A model generated the notes under the pieces. The model saw only the letters and a program-made list of their open reading frames with translations, ran no database searches and was not told the DNA's origin. Both the position numbers and the translations under genes were made by a program. Below are positions 26,909-35,561 of a stretch of DNA of 64,000 nucleotides, piece after piece; position 1 is the stretch's first letter; each line of letters begins with the position of its first letter. The DNA lies in the NCBI GenBank assembly GCA_965218985.1, contig CBDCMP010000007.1:1364001-1428000 (forward strand). The letters are read 5' to 3'. The stretch is from Pseudopedobacter sp965218985. Its GTDB lineage: Bacteria > Bacteroidota > Bacteroidia > Sphingobacteriales > Sphingobacteriaceae.

Positions 26909-26916
26909 TAATTTTG
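26909..26916 (+). promoter_or_regulatory. candidate -7 box (TAATTTTG)
   Basis: TAATTTTG fits the Bacteroidota -7 consensus TAnnTTTG and lies 24 bp before the start of the gene at 26940. No TTG is seen at the expected -33 spacing, so support is moderate. Confidence 0.35.
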
Positions 26917-26939
26917 AGCATCTTTACATCAGCACTCAA

Positions 26940-27644
26940 ATGACAAAAAGTTTCATTCTATTCTCCCTACTCTTTTTCTTAAGTATGCTTTGCCATGCAC
27001 AGGAGAGGATGCTACTGAAAGGACTAGTTTTTAAAAAGGGAACAAGTCAAAGAATATCCAACGTTAAAGTGCAGAACAAAAAATCTGGGGATTATTCTTT
27101 GAGTGATGAATGGGGGAATTTCGCTATCTCAGTAGCTATTGGAGACACCCTTCTATTTCAGAAAGATGGTTTTCAGGAAAATGAAAAATTGATCACCTTG
27201 AAGCAAAATCTCATCGTCTATATGAGTAACACAGTGGTATTAAATGAAGTGGTGGTCAAGGAACAGAGCAAAAAAATACAACAAAAAGAGATTTTGGATG
27301 GTTACCGGAGTAAGGGCGTTTTTTACAACGGCAAACCTCCTTTGTTGGCTTATATCTTTACACCTCTTACCGCTTTAAATGAACTGATTGGTAAGGACGC
27401 CAATAATGCCCGCAGATTTGGAGATTACATTCAAAGAGAGGATGCAGAAAGTATGGTGGATGCGCATTTTAATCCGCATATCATTAAAACCAGTGTTCCA
27501 GCTATCAAAGAAGGTGAGATCGTGGAGTTTATGTATTTATATCGGCCGAAAACAGATCAGGTAACTTACTGGAATCAGTACGATGACATGAATTACATCA
27601 AAAAATCTTATCAGGAATATTTGAAAAAGAAGGGTTTTGATTAA
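26940..27644 (+). CDS. exported carboxypeptidase-regulatory-like domain protein
   Basis: A 234-aa exported protein with a signal peptide ending CHAQE (about residue 21). Residues 25-95 look like the CarboxypepD_reg-like beta-sandwich common at the start of TonB-dependent receptors: LKGLVFKKGTSQRISNVKVQ and GDYSLSDEWGNFAISV, then VVLNEVVVKEQ. No receptor barrel follows; instead there are 130 residues of mixed helix ending YQEYLKKKGFD. Function unknown. It is convergent with hicA, overlapping by 4 bp. Confidence 0.75.
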   Translation: MTKSFILFSLLFFLSMLCHAQERMLLKGLVFKKGTSQRISNVKVQNKKSGDYSLSDEWGNFAISVAIGDTLLFQKDGFQENEKLITLKQNLIVYMSNTVVLNEVVVKEQSKKIQQKEILDGYRSKGVFYNGKPPLLAYIFTPLTALNELIGKDANNARRFGDYIQREDAESMVDAHFNPHIIKTSVPAIKEGEIVEFMYLYRPKTDQVTYWNQYDDMNYIKKSYQEYLKKKGFD

Positions 27645-27928
27645 GGCTTAGGAACTAATTTATACTTTTCGCCAAACTTTTCTGCAATTAGTATCCCATC
27701 TAATATTTCAAAAAATTGTTTTTTTGAGTACCCTAAAGTTTTTAAATTAGATTTTATTATCCTTTCCGGAACCGGATCAATATGGGACTGAAATGTAATT
27801 GGTCTAAAACAATCACATCTAGAATAAATGTAATGCCCACCATTTGTCCTTAGATATTTACATCCAGCTAATTTAAGAAATGATTCAAATTTTGATATTG
27901 ATATATTTCTTAAATGCTGTGTTGACAT
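27641..27928 (-). CDS. hicA: HicA-like mRNA interferase toxin
   Basis: A 95-aa protein with the dsRBD-like HicA layout: ISKFESFLKLAGCKYLRTNG, then GGHYIYSR with the catalytic His, then ILKxLG-like IIKSNLKTLGYSKKQFFEIL. HicA toxins cleave mRNA and are neutralised by HicB. The partner gene lies directly upstream with one base between stop and start. It is slightly longer than the typical 60-80 aa because of a C-terminal tail (AEKFGEKYKLVPKP). Identification rests on motif and partner; the family is divergent. Confidence 0.75.
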   Translation of the reverse strand: MSTQHLRNISISKFESFLKLAGCKYLRTNGGHYIYSRCDCFRPITFQSHIDPVPERIIKSNLKTLGYSKKQFFEILDGILIAEKFGEKYKLVPKP

Positions 27929-27929
27929 T

Positions 27930-28310
27930 TCACGCTAACGCTAATTCAATTCGAGTATGAGTTGATTTAACACCAGGCATTGAGGATAACTCACGAAAAG
28001 TCTCATTATCCTCAAGCATTTGATCATGTTCAGGAGGGTGAACTCGCTTTTTTCTTTTGTTAACCATCCATCCTAATCTTTCTAATTCCTTATAAATTGT
28101 CTTTTTATTATCAGTGTATTTTATAAATTCTTCAAGCATAATTTTAAATGAATCCTCAGCTTCCATTTGATTATTACCATAACCAGTTAAATCTAAAGCA
28201 GGAGCATACACATAAAAAATGTTATCTTCATTCCATTTTAATAAGCTTAGTTTTATATCAAAGTGATGATTGCCCCGATTAATTCGGGCATTTAATCTTC
28301 CAGATAGCAT
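27930..28310 (-). CDS. hicB: HicB-like antitoxin
   Basis: A 126-aa protein of HicB type. The degraded RNase H-like N-domain is seen as LSLLKWNEDNIFYVYAPALD then TGYGNNQMEAEDSFKIMLEE, the hallmark of HicB. The C-terminal part (about 70-126) is basic then acidic and could bind DNA or the toxin. The gene order hicB-hicA is the reverse of the E. coli order but common elsewhere. A candidate TATATTTG -7 box lies about 60 bp upstream, without a clear -33. Confidence 0.72.
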   Translation of the reverse strand: MLSGRLNARINRGNHHFDIKLSLLKWNEDNIFYVYAPALDLTGYGNNQMEAEDSFKIMLEEFIKYTDNKKTIYKELERLGWMVNKRKKRVHPPEHDQMLEDNETFRELSSMPGVKSTHTRIELALA

Positions 28311-28369
28311 ATTATAAGAATTGTTTCTATTATCAACGCCAATGTAATTATAATAGTTTCAATATTTAG

Positions 28370-28377
28370 CAAATATA
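28370..28377 (-). promoter_or_regulatory. candidate -7 box of hicBA
   Basis: On the minus strand TATATTTG matches TAnnTTTG, 59 bp before the hicB start. No TTG occurs 19-21 bp further upstream, so this is a weak call. Confidence 0.3.
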
Positions 28378-28384
28378 ATTCATT

Positions 28385-29152
28385 TTAAATCCCAACCATC
28401 TCGCAAGTCTTCTCTGCAGCAATCTTCTCGGCGTTCTTCTTACTGTAATCTATTCCGCTGGCCATGGCTTCGCCGTCAATTAAAACCTGCATAGTGAATA
28501 ATTTGGAATACTCTCCCTCTGCATTGGGGATGGATTCAAAAGAAATGTCTTTAGAGTGTCGCTGGCACCATTCAATCAGTTTACTTTTAAAATTGGTCTC
28601 GGTTAATTCCAAGGTGTGGATATCAATATGGGGTTTGATGATTCTTTGAGTGAGAAAATCTTTCGTAAAATCGTAACCTTTATCCAGGTAAATCGCTCCG
28701 ACTAAAGCTTCGAAAGCGTCTCCCAAAAGCGAGCTTTGCTTTGTCGTTAAATTAACAGTTTTGGAGTCGAACTCTATCAGCTCATCAAAACCCAATTTTC
28801 TACCTAATTGATTAAGATTGGCTCTTCTCACAATTTTAGAACGCATCTCGGTTAAAAAGCCCTCTTCTTTGTAGGGATAAATCTTAAACAGAACTTCGGC
28901 AATCACCGAACCCAAAACAGCATCTCCCAGGAATTCCAAACGTTCATTACTACTTTTAGCCCCGTTTTTTAATATTATGGCTACAGATTTATGGCGGAAA
29001 GCCATTTTATACAAGGAGAGGTTTCCGGGAACAAATCCCAAAAGATTCTTTAAAACCTTTACGTATTTACGGTCTGGTGAAAGGTGAAGTTTATAAATTC
29101 TCGATAAAGGCATTAACTGATAGCATGAGCCAAAATGATAAACGAATATCAT
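28385..29152 (-). CDS. rnc: ribonuclease III
   Basis: Endonuclease for double-stranded RNA, used in rRNA and mRNA processing. The signature NERLEFLGDAVLGSVIAEVL (about 79-98) and GDAFEALVGAIYLDKG (second metal site) are present, followed by a C-terminal dsRNA-binding domain with SKKNAEKIAAEKTCEMV. At 255 aa it has about 30 extra N-terminal residues, as is usual in Bacteroidota. acpP-fabF-rnc is a conserved order in many bacteria. Confidence 0.95.
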   Translation of the reverse strand: MIFVYHFGSCYQLMPLSRIYKLHLSPDRKYVKVLKNLLGFVPGNLSLYKMAFRHKSVAIILKNGAKSSNERLEFLGDAVLGSVIAEVLFKIYPYKEEGFLTEMRSKIVRRANLNQLGRKLGFDELIEFDSKTVNLTTKQSSLLGDAFEALVGAIYLDKGYDFTKDFLTQRIIKPHIDIHTLELTETNFKSKLIEWCQRHSKDISFESIPNAEGEYSKLFTMQVLIDGEAMASGIDYSKKNAEKIAAEKTCEMVGI

Positions 29153-29192
29153 TGGTTTATTTGATTACGAGATGAATAAGGAGTTAGATTTC

Positions 29193-30446
29193 CTATTCTT
29201 CAAACTTCTTGAAAATCACTGATGCATTATGTCCCCCAAAACCAAAAGTGTTTGATAAAGCAGCATTAACATTTCTTTTTTGCGCCTTATTAAAAGTGAA
29301 ATTCAGCTTGTCATCAAAAGATGGATCATCTGTGAAATGATTGATAGTTGGAGGAATAATGCCATTTTTTATCGCCAAAATACAGGCAATAGACTCAATA
29401 GCGCCGGCGGCTCCCAGTAAATGCCCGGTCATTGATTTGGTGGAACTGATGTTTAAATCATAAGCATCTTTACCAAAAAGATCTACAATAGCTTTGGTTT
29501 CACTGATATCCCCCAGGGGCGTTGAGGTTCCGTGCACATTGATGTAATCAATATCCGCAGTGGTTAAGCCCGCATCATCCAGTGCGGCCTGCATCACTAA
29601 TTTAGCGCCCAAACCATCAGGGTGTGGGGCAGTGATGTGATTGGCATCGGCACTCATGCCGCCCCCCACTAATTCAGCGTAAATTTTTGCGCCCCTGGCT
29701 TTGGCATGTTCCAAACTCTCCAGGATGATGGTCCCTGCACCTTCGCCGGCAACGAAGCCATCACGGTCTTTATCAAAAGGCCTTGAGGCTGTTTTGGGGT
29801 CATCATTTCTGGTAGATAGTGCATGCATCGCATTAAAACCGCCGATTCCTGCTTCGTTCAATATCGCTTCTGAACCCCCAGATACGATGATATCTGATTT
29901 CCCGAGCCTGATATAATTGAAAGCATCGATCAATGCATTGGTGGATGAAGCACATGCAGAGACGCAGGAGAAATTCGGACCCCGCAACCCATATCTCATC
30001 GAGATATGACCTGGAGCGATGTCTATAATCATCTTTGGGATGAAAAACGGATTCAACCTCGGCGTTCCATCGCCTTTGGCAAAATTCATGATCTCGTCTA
30101 AAAATGTTTTCAAACCTCCAATTCCAGATCCCCAAATCACACCAATTCTGTTGGTATTGAGTTTCTCAAAATCCAACCCTGCATCTTTTACAGCTTCATC
30201 GGTTGAAACTAAAGCATATTGAACAAATGGGTCTAACTTCCGAGCTTCTTTCTTCTCCAGATAGTCCTCTGCTACAAAGTTTTTCACTTCACATGCAAAC
30301 TTCGTTTTGAATTTCTCTGTATCAAAACGCGTGATGGGAGCAGCACCGCTCACCCCATTGATCAACCCATCCCAATATTCGGGGACTGTGTTGCCTATTG
30401 GCGTGAGCGCACCTAATCCTGTAACAACAACTCTTTTAAGCTCCAT
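29193..30446 (-). CDS. fabF: beta-ketoacyl-ACP synthase II
   Basis: Condensing enzyme of fatty acid elongation, 417 aa. The nucleophile is the Cys in VSACASSTNALIDAF; the catalytic His residues are in VHGTSTPLGD and STKSMTGHLLGAAGA; GFGGHNASVIF closes the fold. The N-terminus RVVVTGLGALTPIGN is canonical. It is 14 bp downstream of acpP, with rnc next, so the three form one operon. Confidence 0.97.
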   Translation of the reverse strand: MELKRVVVTGLGALTPIGNTVPEYWDGLINGVSGAAPITRFDTEKFKTKFACEVKNFVAEDYLEKKEARKLDPFVQYALVSTDEAVKDAGLDFEKLNTNRIGVIWGSGIGGLKTFLDEIMNFAKGDGTPRLNPFFIPKMIIDIAPGHISMRYGLRGPNFSCVSACASSTNALIDAFNYIRLGKSDIIVSGGSEAILNEAGIGGFNAMHALSTRNDDPKTASRPFDKDRDGFVAGEGAGTIILESLEHAKARGAKIYAELVGGGMSADANHITAPHPDGLGAKLVMQAALDDAGLTTADIDYINVHGTSTPLGDISETKAIVDLFGKDAYDLNISSTKSMTGHLLGAAGAIESIACILAIKNGIIPPTINHFTDDPSFDDKLNFTFNKAQKRNVNAALSNTFGFGGHNASVIFKKFEE

Positions 30447-30460
30447 TTATTCAATTAGCA

Positions 30461-30697
30461 TTACTTAACGTTTTTTTCCAGGTAAGCGATGGCCTGGCCA
30501 ACAGTGCTGATGGTCTCAGCCTGATCGTCTGGGATGGCAACGTTGAATTCCTTTTCAAATTCCATGATCAGCTCAACGGTGTCTAATGAGTCAGCACCTA
30601 AATCGTTGGTGAAAGAGGCCTCAGGTGTTACTTCACCTTCGTCTACACCAAGTTTTTCCACGATAATTGCTTTTACTCTTGAAGCGATATCAGACAT
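30461..30697 (-). CDS. acpP: acyl carrier protein
   Basis: Small acidic carrier of 78 aa that holds growing acyl chains on a phosphopantetheine arm. The attachment Ser lies in DLGADSLDTVELIMEFE (the DSL motif, about residue 37). The four-helix pattern and acidic composition are typical. It precedes fabF by 14 bp. Confidence 0.97.
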   Translation of the reverse strand: MSDIASRVKAIIVEKLGVDEGEVTPEASFTNDLGADSLDTVELIMEFEKEFNVAIPDDQAETISTVGQAIAYLEKNVK

Positions 30698-30841
30698 AAT
30701 ACTATAATTAAGGGTTAAAAATTCTGTGCAAAGAAAATTAAATTCTATTAAATATCAAACCTTTTTGTTTTTGCTCTAATTTTGGAGTTCTAAAACATTT
30801 GTTTAAACTGGTTCAATTCATCTAAATTAATCTTTATTATT

Positions 30842-31258
30842 TTGATTAAGAAATTTTTAAAATTAGAACTTGATTTTGATTTCATATTGATAGCCATAAC
30901 CTCGCAGCTTAAAGACTACAGACTGTGCTACTACATCAATAAATATACCGAAACTAATTTTAATAAAGTGGATGACCTGTGTCTTCATTTTAAAGATGAC
31001 GGAGCCAAATATTTCTCCCATTACCTGTACCAATGGACCAACACCGACTGTCTCTTTCATCTCCTTGCTAATAAAGGAACGGATGGCTTTTTGATACCGG
31101 AGATGAAAGAAGCTGATTATTTCATCCTTATTAAAGAATTCATTGATGAGGAAGATTTAGATTTTTTTTTAGAGCGGATAAAACTCATTCAGGATATTCA
31201 GGCTGCTGCTGAAATCAATCCTAATCGGCTTAAATCAAAGGAAAACTTACTTTTTTAA
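30842..31258 (+). CDS. IPExxxVDY-family protein
   Basis: A 138-aa protein named for the motif seen here as LIPEMKEADYFILI (Val replaced by Ala). The family is confined to Bacteroidota and often sits just before pyruvate kinase, as here (pyk starts 93 bp later). The start is a TTG at 30842; no ATG gives the full N-terminus MIKKFLKLELDFDFILIAIT. The middle has many aromatic and acidic residues, and there is no membrane segment. Function unknown. Confidence 0.85.
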   Translation: MIKKFLKLELDFDFILIAITSQLKDYRLCYYINKYTETNFNKVDDLCLHFKDDGAKYFSHYLYQWTNTDCLFHLLANKGTDGFLIPEMKEADYFILIKEFIDEEDLDFFLERIKLIQDIQAAAEINPNRLKSKENLLF

Positions 31259-31288
31259 AAGCAATTTCGGTTCGTGTTAAAAATACAC

Positions 31289-31296
31289 TACTTTTG
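31289..31296 (+). promoter_or_regulatory. candidate -7 box of pyk
   Basis: TACTTTTG fits TAnnTTTG and lies 55 bp before the pyk start. A TTCG stretch lies near the -33 position but not a clean TTG. Confidence 0.4.
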
Positions 31297-31351
31297 ATGA
31301 TTAAGGTGAAACATCATTTTAATATTTGAACCAAAGAACCAAAAGAACTAT

Positions 31352-32782
31352 ATGAAAATTGATCAAAAAAGAACCAAGATAGTGGCAACGCTCGGTCCGG
31401 CATCTTCCAATAAAGATATTTTATTGGCCATGATAAAAGCCGGAGTGGATGTTTGCAGGTTAAACTTTTCTCATGGCAAGCAGCAAGATCATCAAAAAGT
31501 GATTGATACCATTAGGGAGATTAATCAAAAATATAAAACCAATGTGGGCATTTTAGCCGATTTGCAGGGGCCAAAAATCAGGATTGGCTTAGTGAAGGAT
31601 GGGGGCGTGAATTTAATCAATGGCACCAAAGTGAAAATAACCACTCAGGAATGCATTGGTGACGACAACCAGATTTACATCACTTATGACACCTTTCCAC
31701 AGGATGTGAAAGCCAGCGAGATTATTCTTTTGGATGATGGAAAGCTACAATTGAAAGTGTTGGAGACCAACAGGAAAGACACCGTGATTTGCGAAGTGGT
31801 GCATGGGGGTGTTTTAACCAGCCGTAAAGGTGTGAATTTGCCAAATACCAAAGTGTCTATCCCGTCTTTAACTGAGGAGGATCTGGATAATCTGAATTTT
31901 GCTTTAGAAAATGATGTGGAGTGGATAGGTTTATCTTTTGTGCGCACTGCTGAAGATATCATTGATTTGAAACGGATCATCAGCCGCAGTGGGAAAGCGG
32001 CAAGAGTGATTGCCAAAGTGGAGAAACCAGAAGCTATTGAAAATATCGACGCGATCATTGAAGTGACTGATGGTGTGATGGTTGCCCGTGGAGATTTAGG
32101 CGTGGAGATGCCGTTGGAAGAGGTGCCAGTATTGCAAAAAATGATTGCCAGGAAATGCAATATTGCGTCTAAGCCAGTGATTGTAGCCACGCAAATGCTA
32201 GAAAGTATGATCACCACTCCACGCCCTACCAGAGCTGAAGTGAATGATGTGGCCAATTCCGTTTTGGATGGTGCCGATGCGGTGATGCTGAGCGGCGAGA
32301 CTTCGGTTGGTGAGTTTCCGGTAATTGTGATAGAGACTATGAGTAAGATTGTTCATCATGTGGAAGAGACTTCTTACCCATACTATAAAACTAAAGAACT
32401 GGATGAAACCTCTCCCTCTTACATGGCTGATGCCGTTTGCAGCTCTGCAGTGTTTTTGGCTGATAAAACCAATGCGGCAGGAATTGTATCCATGACTTCA
32501 TCTGGCTACACGGCGTTCCAGATTTGCAGCCACCGCCCGAAAGCAGGAACTTACATTTTCACTTCTAATAGAGTTTTATTGAACACCTTAAGCCTTTTAT
32601 GGGGTGTTAAAGGTTTCTATTATGATAAATTCGACAGTACTGATAAAACCATCAGCGAGGTGAATAAAATTTTGAAAGCCGAAAAAATTATAGAGTCCGG
32701 AGATGTGGTAATCAACACCGCGGCCATTCCTATCGAAAAGAAAGGAAAGACCAATATGATAAAAGTGAGTGTGATAGAGTAA
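31352..32782 (+). CDS. pyk: pyruvate kinase
   Basis: Transfers phosphate from phosphoenolpyruvate to ADP in glycolysis. The 476-aa product has KIVATLGPASSNKDILLAMI, VCRLNFSHG, the metal and substrate region IAKVEKPEAIENIDAIIE and the signature VARGDLGVEMPLEEVPVLQK. Length is normal for a bacterial homotetramer subunit. It follows the IPExxxVDY gene and ends before a strong terminator. Confidence 0.97.
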   Translation: MKIDQKRTKIVATLGPASSNKDILLAMIKAGVDVCRLNFSHGKQQDHQKVIDTIREINQKYKTNVGILADLQGPKIRIGLVKDGGVNLINGTKVKITTQECIGDDNQIYITYDTFPQDVKASEIILLDDGKLQLKVLETNRKDTVICEVVHGGVLTSRKGVNLPNTKVSIPSLTEEDLDNLNFALENDVEWIGLSFVRTAEDIIDLKRIISRSGKAARVIAKVEKPEAIENIDAIIEVTDGVMVARGDLGVEMPLEEVPVLQKMIARKCNIASKPVIVATQMLESMITTPRPTRAEVNDVANSVLDGADAVMLSGETSVGEFPVIVIETMSKIVHHVEETSYPYYKTKELDETSPSYMADAVCSSAVFLADKTNAAGIVSMTSSGYTAFQICSHRPKAGTYIFTSNRVLLNTLSLLWGVKGFYYDKFDSTDKTISEVNKILKAEKIIESGDVVINTAAIPIEKKGKTNMIKVSVIE

Positions 32783-32804
32783 AATAAAATACTGAAAACA
32801 TATT

Positions 32805-32840
32805 AAAAAGCGAATTTTGTAAAAACAGGTTTCGCTTTTT
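32805..32840 (+). terminator. intrinsic terminator after pyk
   Basis: A perfect 10-bp stem AAAAAGCGAA (32805-32814) and TTCGCTTTTT (32831-32840) encloses a 16-nt loop; the T run is part of the 3' arm. It lies 22 bp beyond the pyk stop. Confidence 0.75.
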
Positions 32841-32870
32841 GATTATCACCATATATATTCAATCCTTGAC

Positions 32871-33261
32871 ATGCAGGATGCCGAAGCAGCAAATCCAAAC
32901 CTAATCAAAGGCGAAATCGCCGATTACAAATACCAGGATGGCATTCTATATTCCTATTCTAAAAACCCACTACGTACGACAAAAAACATCAGTGAGAACG
33001 TCGCGTTAGTGAAAAGCATCACTGGAGATGAGATTGTTCCATTGCTGATTTATTTGTGCGATTCGCCTATTCCTGATAAAGCCACCAGAAAATATTCGAC
33101 AGCGCAATTGCCAAACGTTTATAAAGCCATGGCGATGGTTTCTAAGCCCGGACTTTCCAAATTTATCATGAATTCTCTTCAACCTTAAAACGCCGCCTAT
33201 CCCCATGAAATCTTTCACGGATGATGCGAAAGCCAAAGAATGGTTGCAACAATTTTTATAA
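32871..33261 (+). pseudogene. frameshifted STAS/SpoIIAA-like protein
   Basis: The frame from 32871 reads NPNLIKGEIADYKYQDGILY, SYSKNPLRTTKNISENVALV, then AMVSKPGLSKFIMNSLQP and stops at 33188. In a shifted frame beginning at 33178 the protein continues FNLKTPPIPMKSFTDDAKAK then EWLQQFL to a TAA at 33261. Together they make a complete protein of about 132 aa of the small STAS-like (SpoIIAA-like) type seen in Bacteroidota. A single-base change near 33177 splits it. Sequencing error is an alternative, since the rest is intact. It starts about 30 bp after the pyk terminator. Confidence 0.7.
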
Positions 33262-33269
33262 CGATTAAG

Positions 33270-34103
33270 ATGAAGTTTAAAAAATTAGGACTTGTTTGTT
33301 TGGTTTCGATAATGTTCGGACAGGTTTTCGCTCAAAAATCAATGATTAAACCATTAACAAAAAAACCTTTTGAGATTGGCGAGACAATAGAAATCCATTC
33401 AAAAATTTTAGGGGAAAATCGCAAATTAAATATATATCTACCAGTAGCCTATTCTCCTGATTCCGTTAAAAAATATCCGGTCATCTATTTATTGGATGGT
33501 TCTGCAGAGGAAGATTTCATCCATATTGCAGGATTGGTGCAATTCTGCTCTTTTACATGGATCAAAATGATTCCTGAAACTATTGTGGTTGGAATTGCCA
33601 ATGTGGATAGAAAGCGTGATTTCACTTTTCCCACCTCTAACAAAAAGGATAAAGAAGATTTCCCAACCACAGGAGGTTCAGCAAGATTCATCAGCTTCCT
33701 GCAGCATGAATTGCAACCTTTTATAGACACACAATATAAAACAGACCAGGTTAAAACCTTAATAGGCCAATCGCTCGGCGGACTTTTAGCAACAGAGATT
33801 CTTTTAAAAAAACCTGAATTATTTGACAATTATATCATTGTAAGTCCCAGTTTATGGTGGGATGATGAATCACTTTTAAAAGGAAATGAGGCCAGCTTTG
33901 CCTCCAATAAATCTGTTTTTATCGCAGTTGGCAAAGAAGGAGAGGTGATGGAGCAGGATGCCAAAAAACTATTTGACAAGCTTAAATCAAAAAGTGCAGA
34001 AAACCCTAATTTATACTTCGACTTTTTAGGGGAACAAAACCATGGAGATGCTTTGCATTTAGCTGTTTACCATGCGTTCGAAAAATTATTTGCCATTCCT
34101 TAA
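33270..34103 (+). CDS. exported alpha/beta-hydrolase esterase (IroE/YbbA-like)
   Basis: Exported serine esterase of the D-type/enterochelin-esterase-like family. I use the ATG at 33270 (MKFKKLGLVC), which gives a clean signal peptide ending QVFAQ. The nucleophile elbow is IGQSLGGLLATEIL (GxSxGG), and VIYLLDGSAEEDF provides the oxyanion region. A His near the end, QNHGDALHLAVYHAF, completes the likely triad. About 277 aa. Substrate unknown; relatives hydrolyse siderophores or simple esters. Confidence 0.85.
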   Translation: MKFKKLGLVCLVSIMFGQVFAQKSMIKPLTKKPFEIGETIEIHSKILGENRKLNIYLPVAYSPDSVKKYPVIYLLDGSAEEDFIHIAGLVQFCSFTWIKMIPETIVVGIANVDRKRDFTFPTSNKKDKEDFPTTGGSARFISFLQHELQPFIDTQYKTDQVKTLIGQSLGGLLATEILLKKPELFDNYIIVSPSLWWDDESLLKGNEASFASNKSVFIAVGKEGEVMEQDAKKLFDKLKSKSAENPNLYFDFLGEQNHGDALHLAVYHAFEKLFAIP

Positions 34104-34172
34104 ATTAAATAAATCAATACAAATCAAAAAATCTGTAACTCGTTCAAAAGGAGAAAAATCTATCTTTGAGGA

Positions 34173-34649
34173 ATGAAATATTATTCTTTTGATGATGAAC
34201 CTTTGGTTTCCCCGGATGAATTCTTCATAAAAGAAGCTTTAAAAGAAGCACATCTGTCTTTAGAAGCTGATGAGGTTCCCATCGGAGCGGTGTTGGTGAC
34301 TAACGGAAGAATTATTGGAAAAGGACATAATTTAACCGAACGATTAAATGATGTCACTGCCCATGCCGAAATGCAGGCTTTCACAGCAGCAGCCAATTTC
34401 CTAGGTTCTAAATACCTCAGCAATTGTACGCTTTATGTCACTTTAGAACCTTGTGTGATGTGCGCCGGCGCCTCCTACTGGACACAGGTAAGTCGCATAG
34501 TTTTTGGTGCCTATGATACACAAAGAGGCTTTACCAAATTAAATCAACCTATTTTACATCCTAAAACAGAGCTGGTGGGTGGTGTTTTAGAGCAGGAATG
34601 CAGCCAGCTGGTCAAAGATTTCTTCCTTTCTAAAAGAAATAAATCTTGA
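34173..34649 (+). CDS. tadA: tRNA adenosine(34) deaminase
   Basis: Deaminates A34 to inosine in tRNA-Arg(ACG). The 158-aa product has the cytidine-deaminase-fold zinc site: His and catalytic Glu in TAHAEMQAF, the two Cys in LEPCVMCAGASYW. VPIGAVLVTNGRIIGKGHN precedes it. Length is normal. It stands alone between the esterase and sod genes. Confidence 0.95.
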   Translation: MKYYSFDDEPLVSPDEFFIKEALKEAHLSLEADEVPIGAVLVTNGRIIGKGHNLTERLNDVTAHAEMQAFTAAANFLGSKYLSNCTLYVTLEPCVMCAGASYWTQVSRIVFGAYDTQRGFTKLNQPILHPKTELVGGVLEQECSQLVKDFFLSKRNKS

Positions 34650-34720
34650 GAAAAAATGAACAAATTTTAAATAAGGAAGTTACCTTTATATAATATTTAA
34701 TCACCTTAAAATTTAATATC

Positions 34721-35326
34721 ATGGCTTTTGAATTACCTGCGTTACCATACGCATCAGACGCATTAGAACCAAACATTGACAAAGCAACCATGGATATCCA
34801 TCATGATAAACATCATGGGGCTTATGTCACTAATTTGAATAAAGCTTTAGAAGGCAAGGAGGATGGCAAATCAATTGAAGATATCTGTAAAAACATTTCC
34901 AAATATCCTGTTGCTGTGAGAAATAATGGCGGTGGTCATTTCAACCACTCCTTATTCTGGAAAGTGATGAAGCCAAATGCAGGCGGAAAGCCAACCGGGG
35001 ATTTAGCTGCTGCCATTGATACCGCTTTCGGTTCTTTCGAAGATTTTAAAACAGCGTTCTCACAGGCTGGTGCCACCAGATTTGGTTCTGGCTGGGCGTG
35101 GCTAATTGTTGGTGCCGATGGGAAACTAGCTGTGACCTCCACTCCAAACCAAGATAATCCTTTGATGGACATCGCAGAAACCAAAGGAACTCCAATTTTA
35201 GGAATGGACGTTTGGGAGCATGCTTACTATTTAAAATACCAGAACAAACGTCCTGATTATATCGCAGCATTTTTTAATGTGATCAATTGGGATGCCGTGG
35301 CAGAGCGTTTTGCAGCTGCAAAATAA
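34721..35326 (+). CDS. sodA: superoxide dismutase [Fe/Mn]
   Basis: Dismutates superoxide using iron or manganese. The 201-aa product has the four metal ligands: His in MDIHHDKHHGAYV, His in NGGGHFNHSLFW, and Asp/His in GMDVWEHAYYLKYQNKRPDY. GSGWAWLIVGADGKL is also typical. Metal preference cannot be decided from the sequence. No signal peptide, so it is cytoplasmic. A strong terminator follows. Confidence 0.96.
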   Translation: MAFELPALPYASDALEPNIDKATMDIHHDKHHGAYVTNLNKALEGKEDGKSIEDICKNISKYPVAVRNNGGGHFNHSLFWKVMKPNAGGKPTGDLAAAIDTAFGSFEDFKTAFSQAGATRFGSGWAWLIVGADGKLAVTSTPNQDNPLMDIAETKGTPILGMDVWEHAYYLKYQNKRPDYIAAFFNVINWDAVAERFAAAK

Positions 35327-35356
35327 TTTCTGGCATCATTTTAAATAATATTATTG

Positions 35357-35384
35357 CGGGAGAAAATTCATTCTCCCGTTTTTT
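35357..35384 (+). terminator. intrinsic terminator after sod
   Basis: Perfect 8-bp stem CGGGAGAA/TTCTCCCG (35357-35364 and 35371-35378), a 6-nt loop, then TTTTTT. It ends 12 bp before the small lipoprotein gene. Confidence 0.85.
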
Positions 35385-35396
35385 ATTTCCAATCAA

Positions 35397-35561
35397 ATGA
35401 GAAAATATACTTTATACACTCCATTATTGCTTTTAATGCTCATCTTCAGCAGTTGTACAGCCATAGAAGGTATTTTTAAGGCAGGCTACTACGTAGGCAT
35501 TTTTGTAGTGATTTTCATCCTGTTTGTAGTGGGTTTCATTTACTTTAAATTCAAAAACTAA
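35397..35561 (+). CDS. small lipoprotein with one membrane helix
   Basis: A 54-codon gene with a clear lipoprotein signal: MRKYTLYTPL then LLLMLIFSSC, with the lipobox Cys at residue 20. It continues TAIEGIFKAGYY, a second hydrophobic helix (about 33-50) and a basic end KFKN. Similar tiny proteins occur in many Bacteroidota and are sometimes wrongly named phosphatidate cytidylyltransferase. Function unknown. It sits right after the sod terminator, so it probably has its own promoter or relies on read-through. Confidence 0.7.
   Translation: MRKYTLYTPLLLLMLIFSSCTAIEGIFKAGYYVGIFVVIFILFVVGFIYFKFKN

Noticed and set aside
31684..32256. 190-aa antisense frame in pyk
   Set aside because: Shadow of the well-conserved pyruvate kinase.
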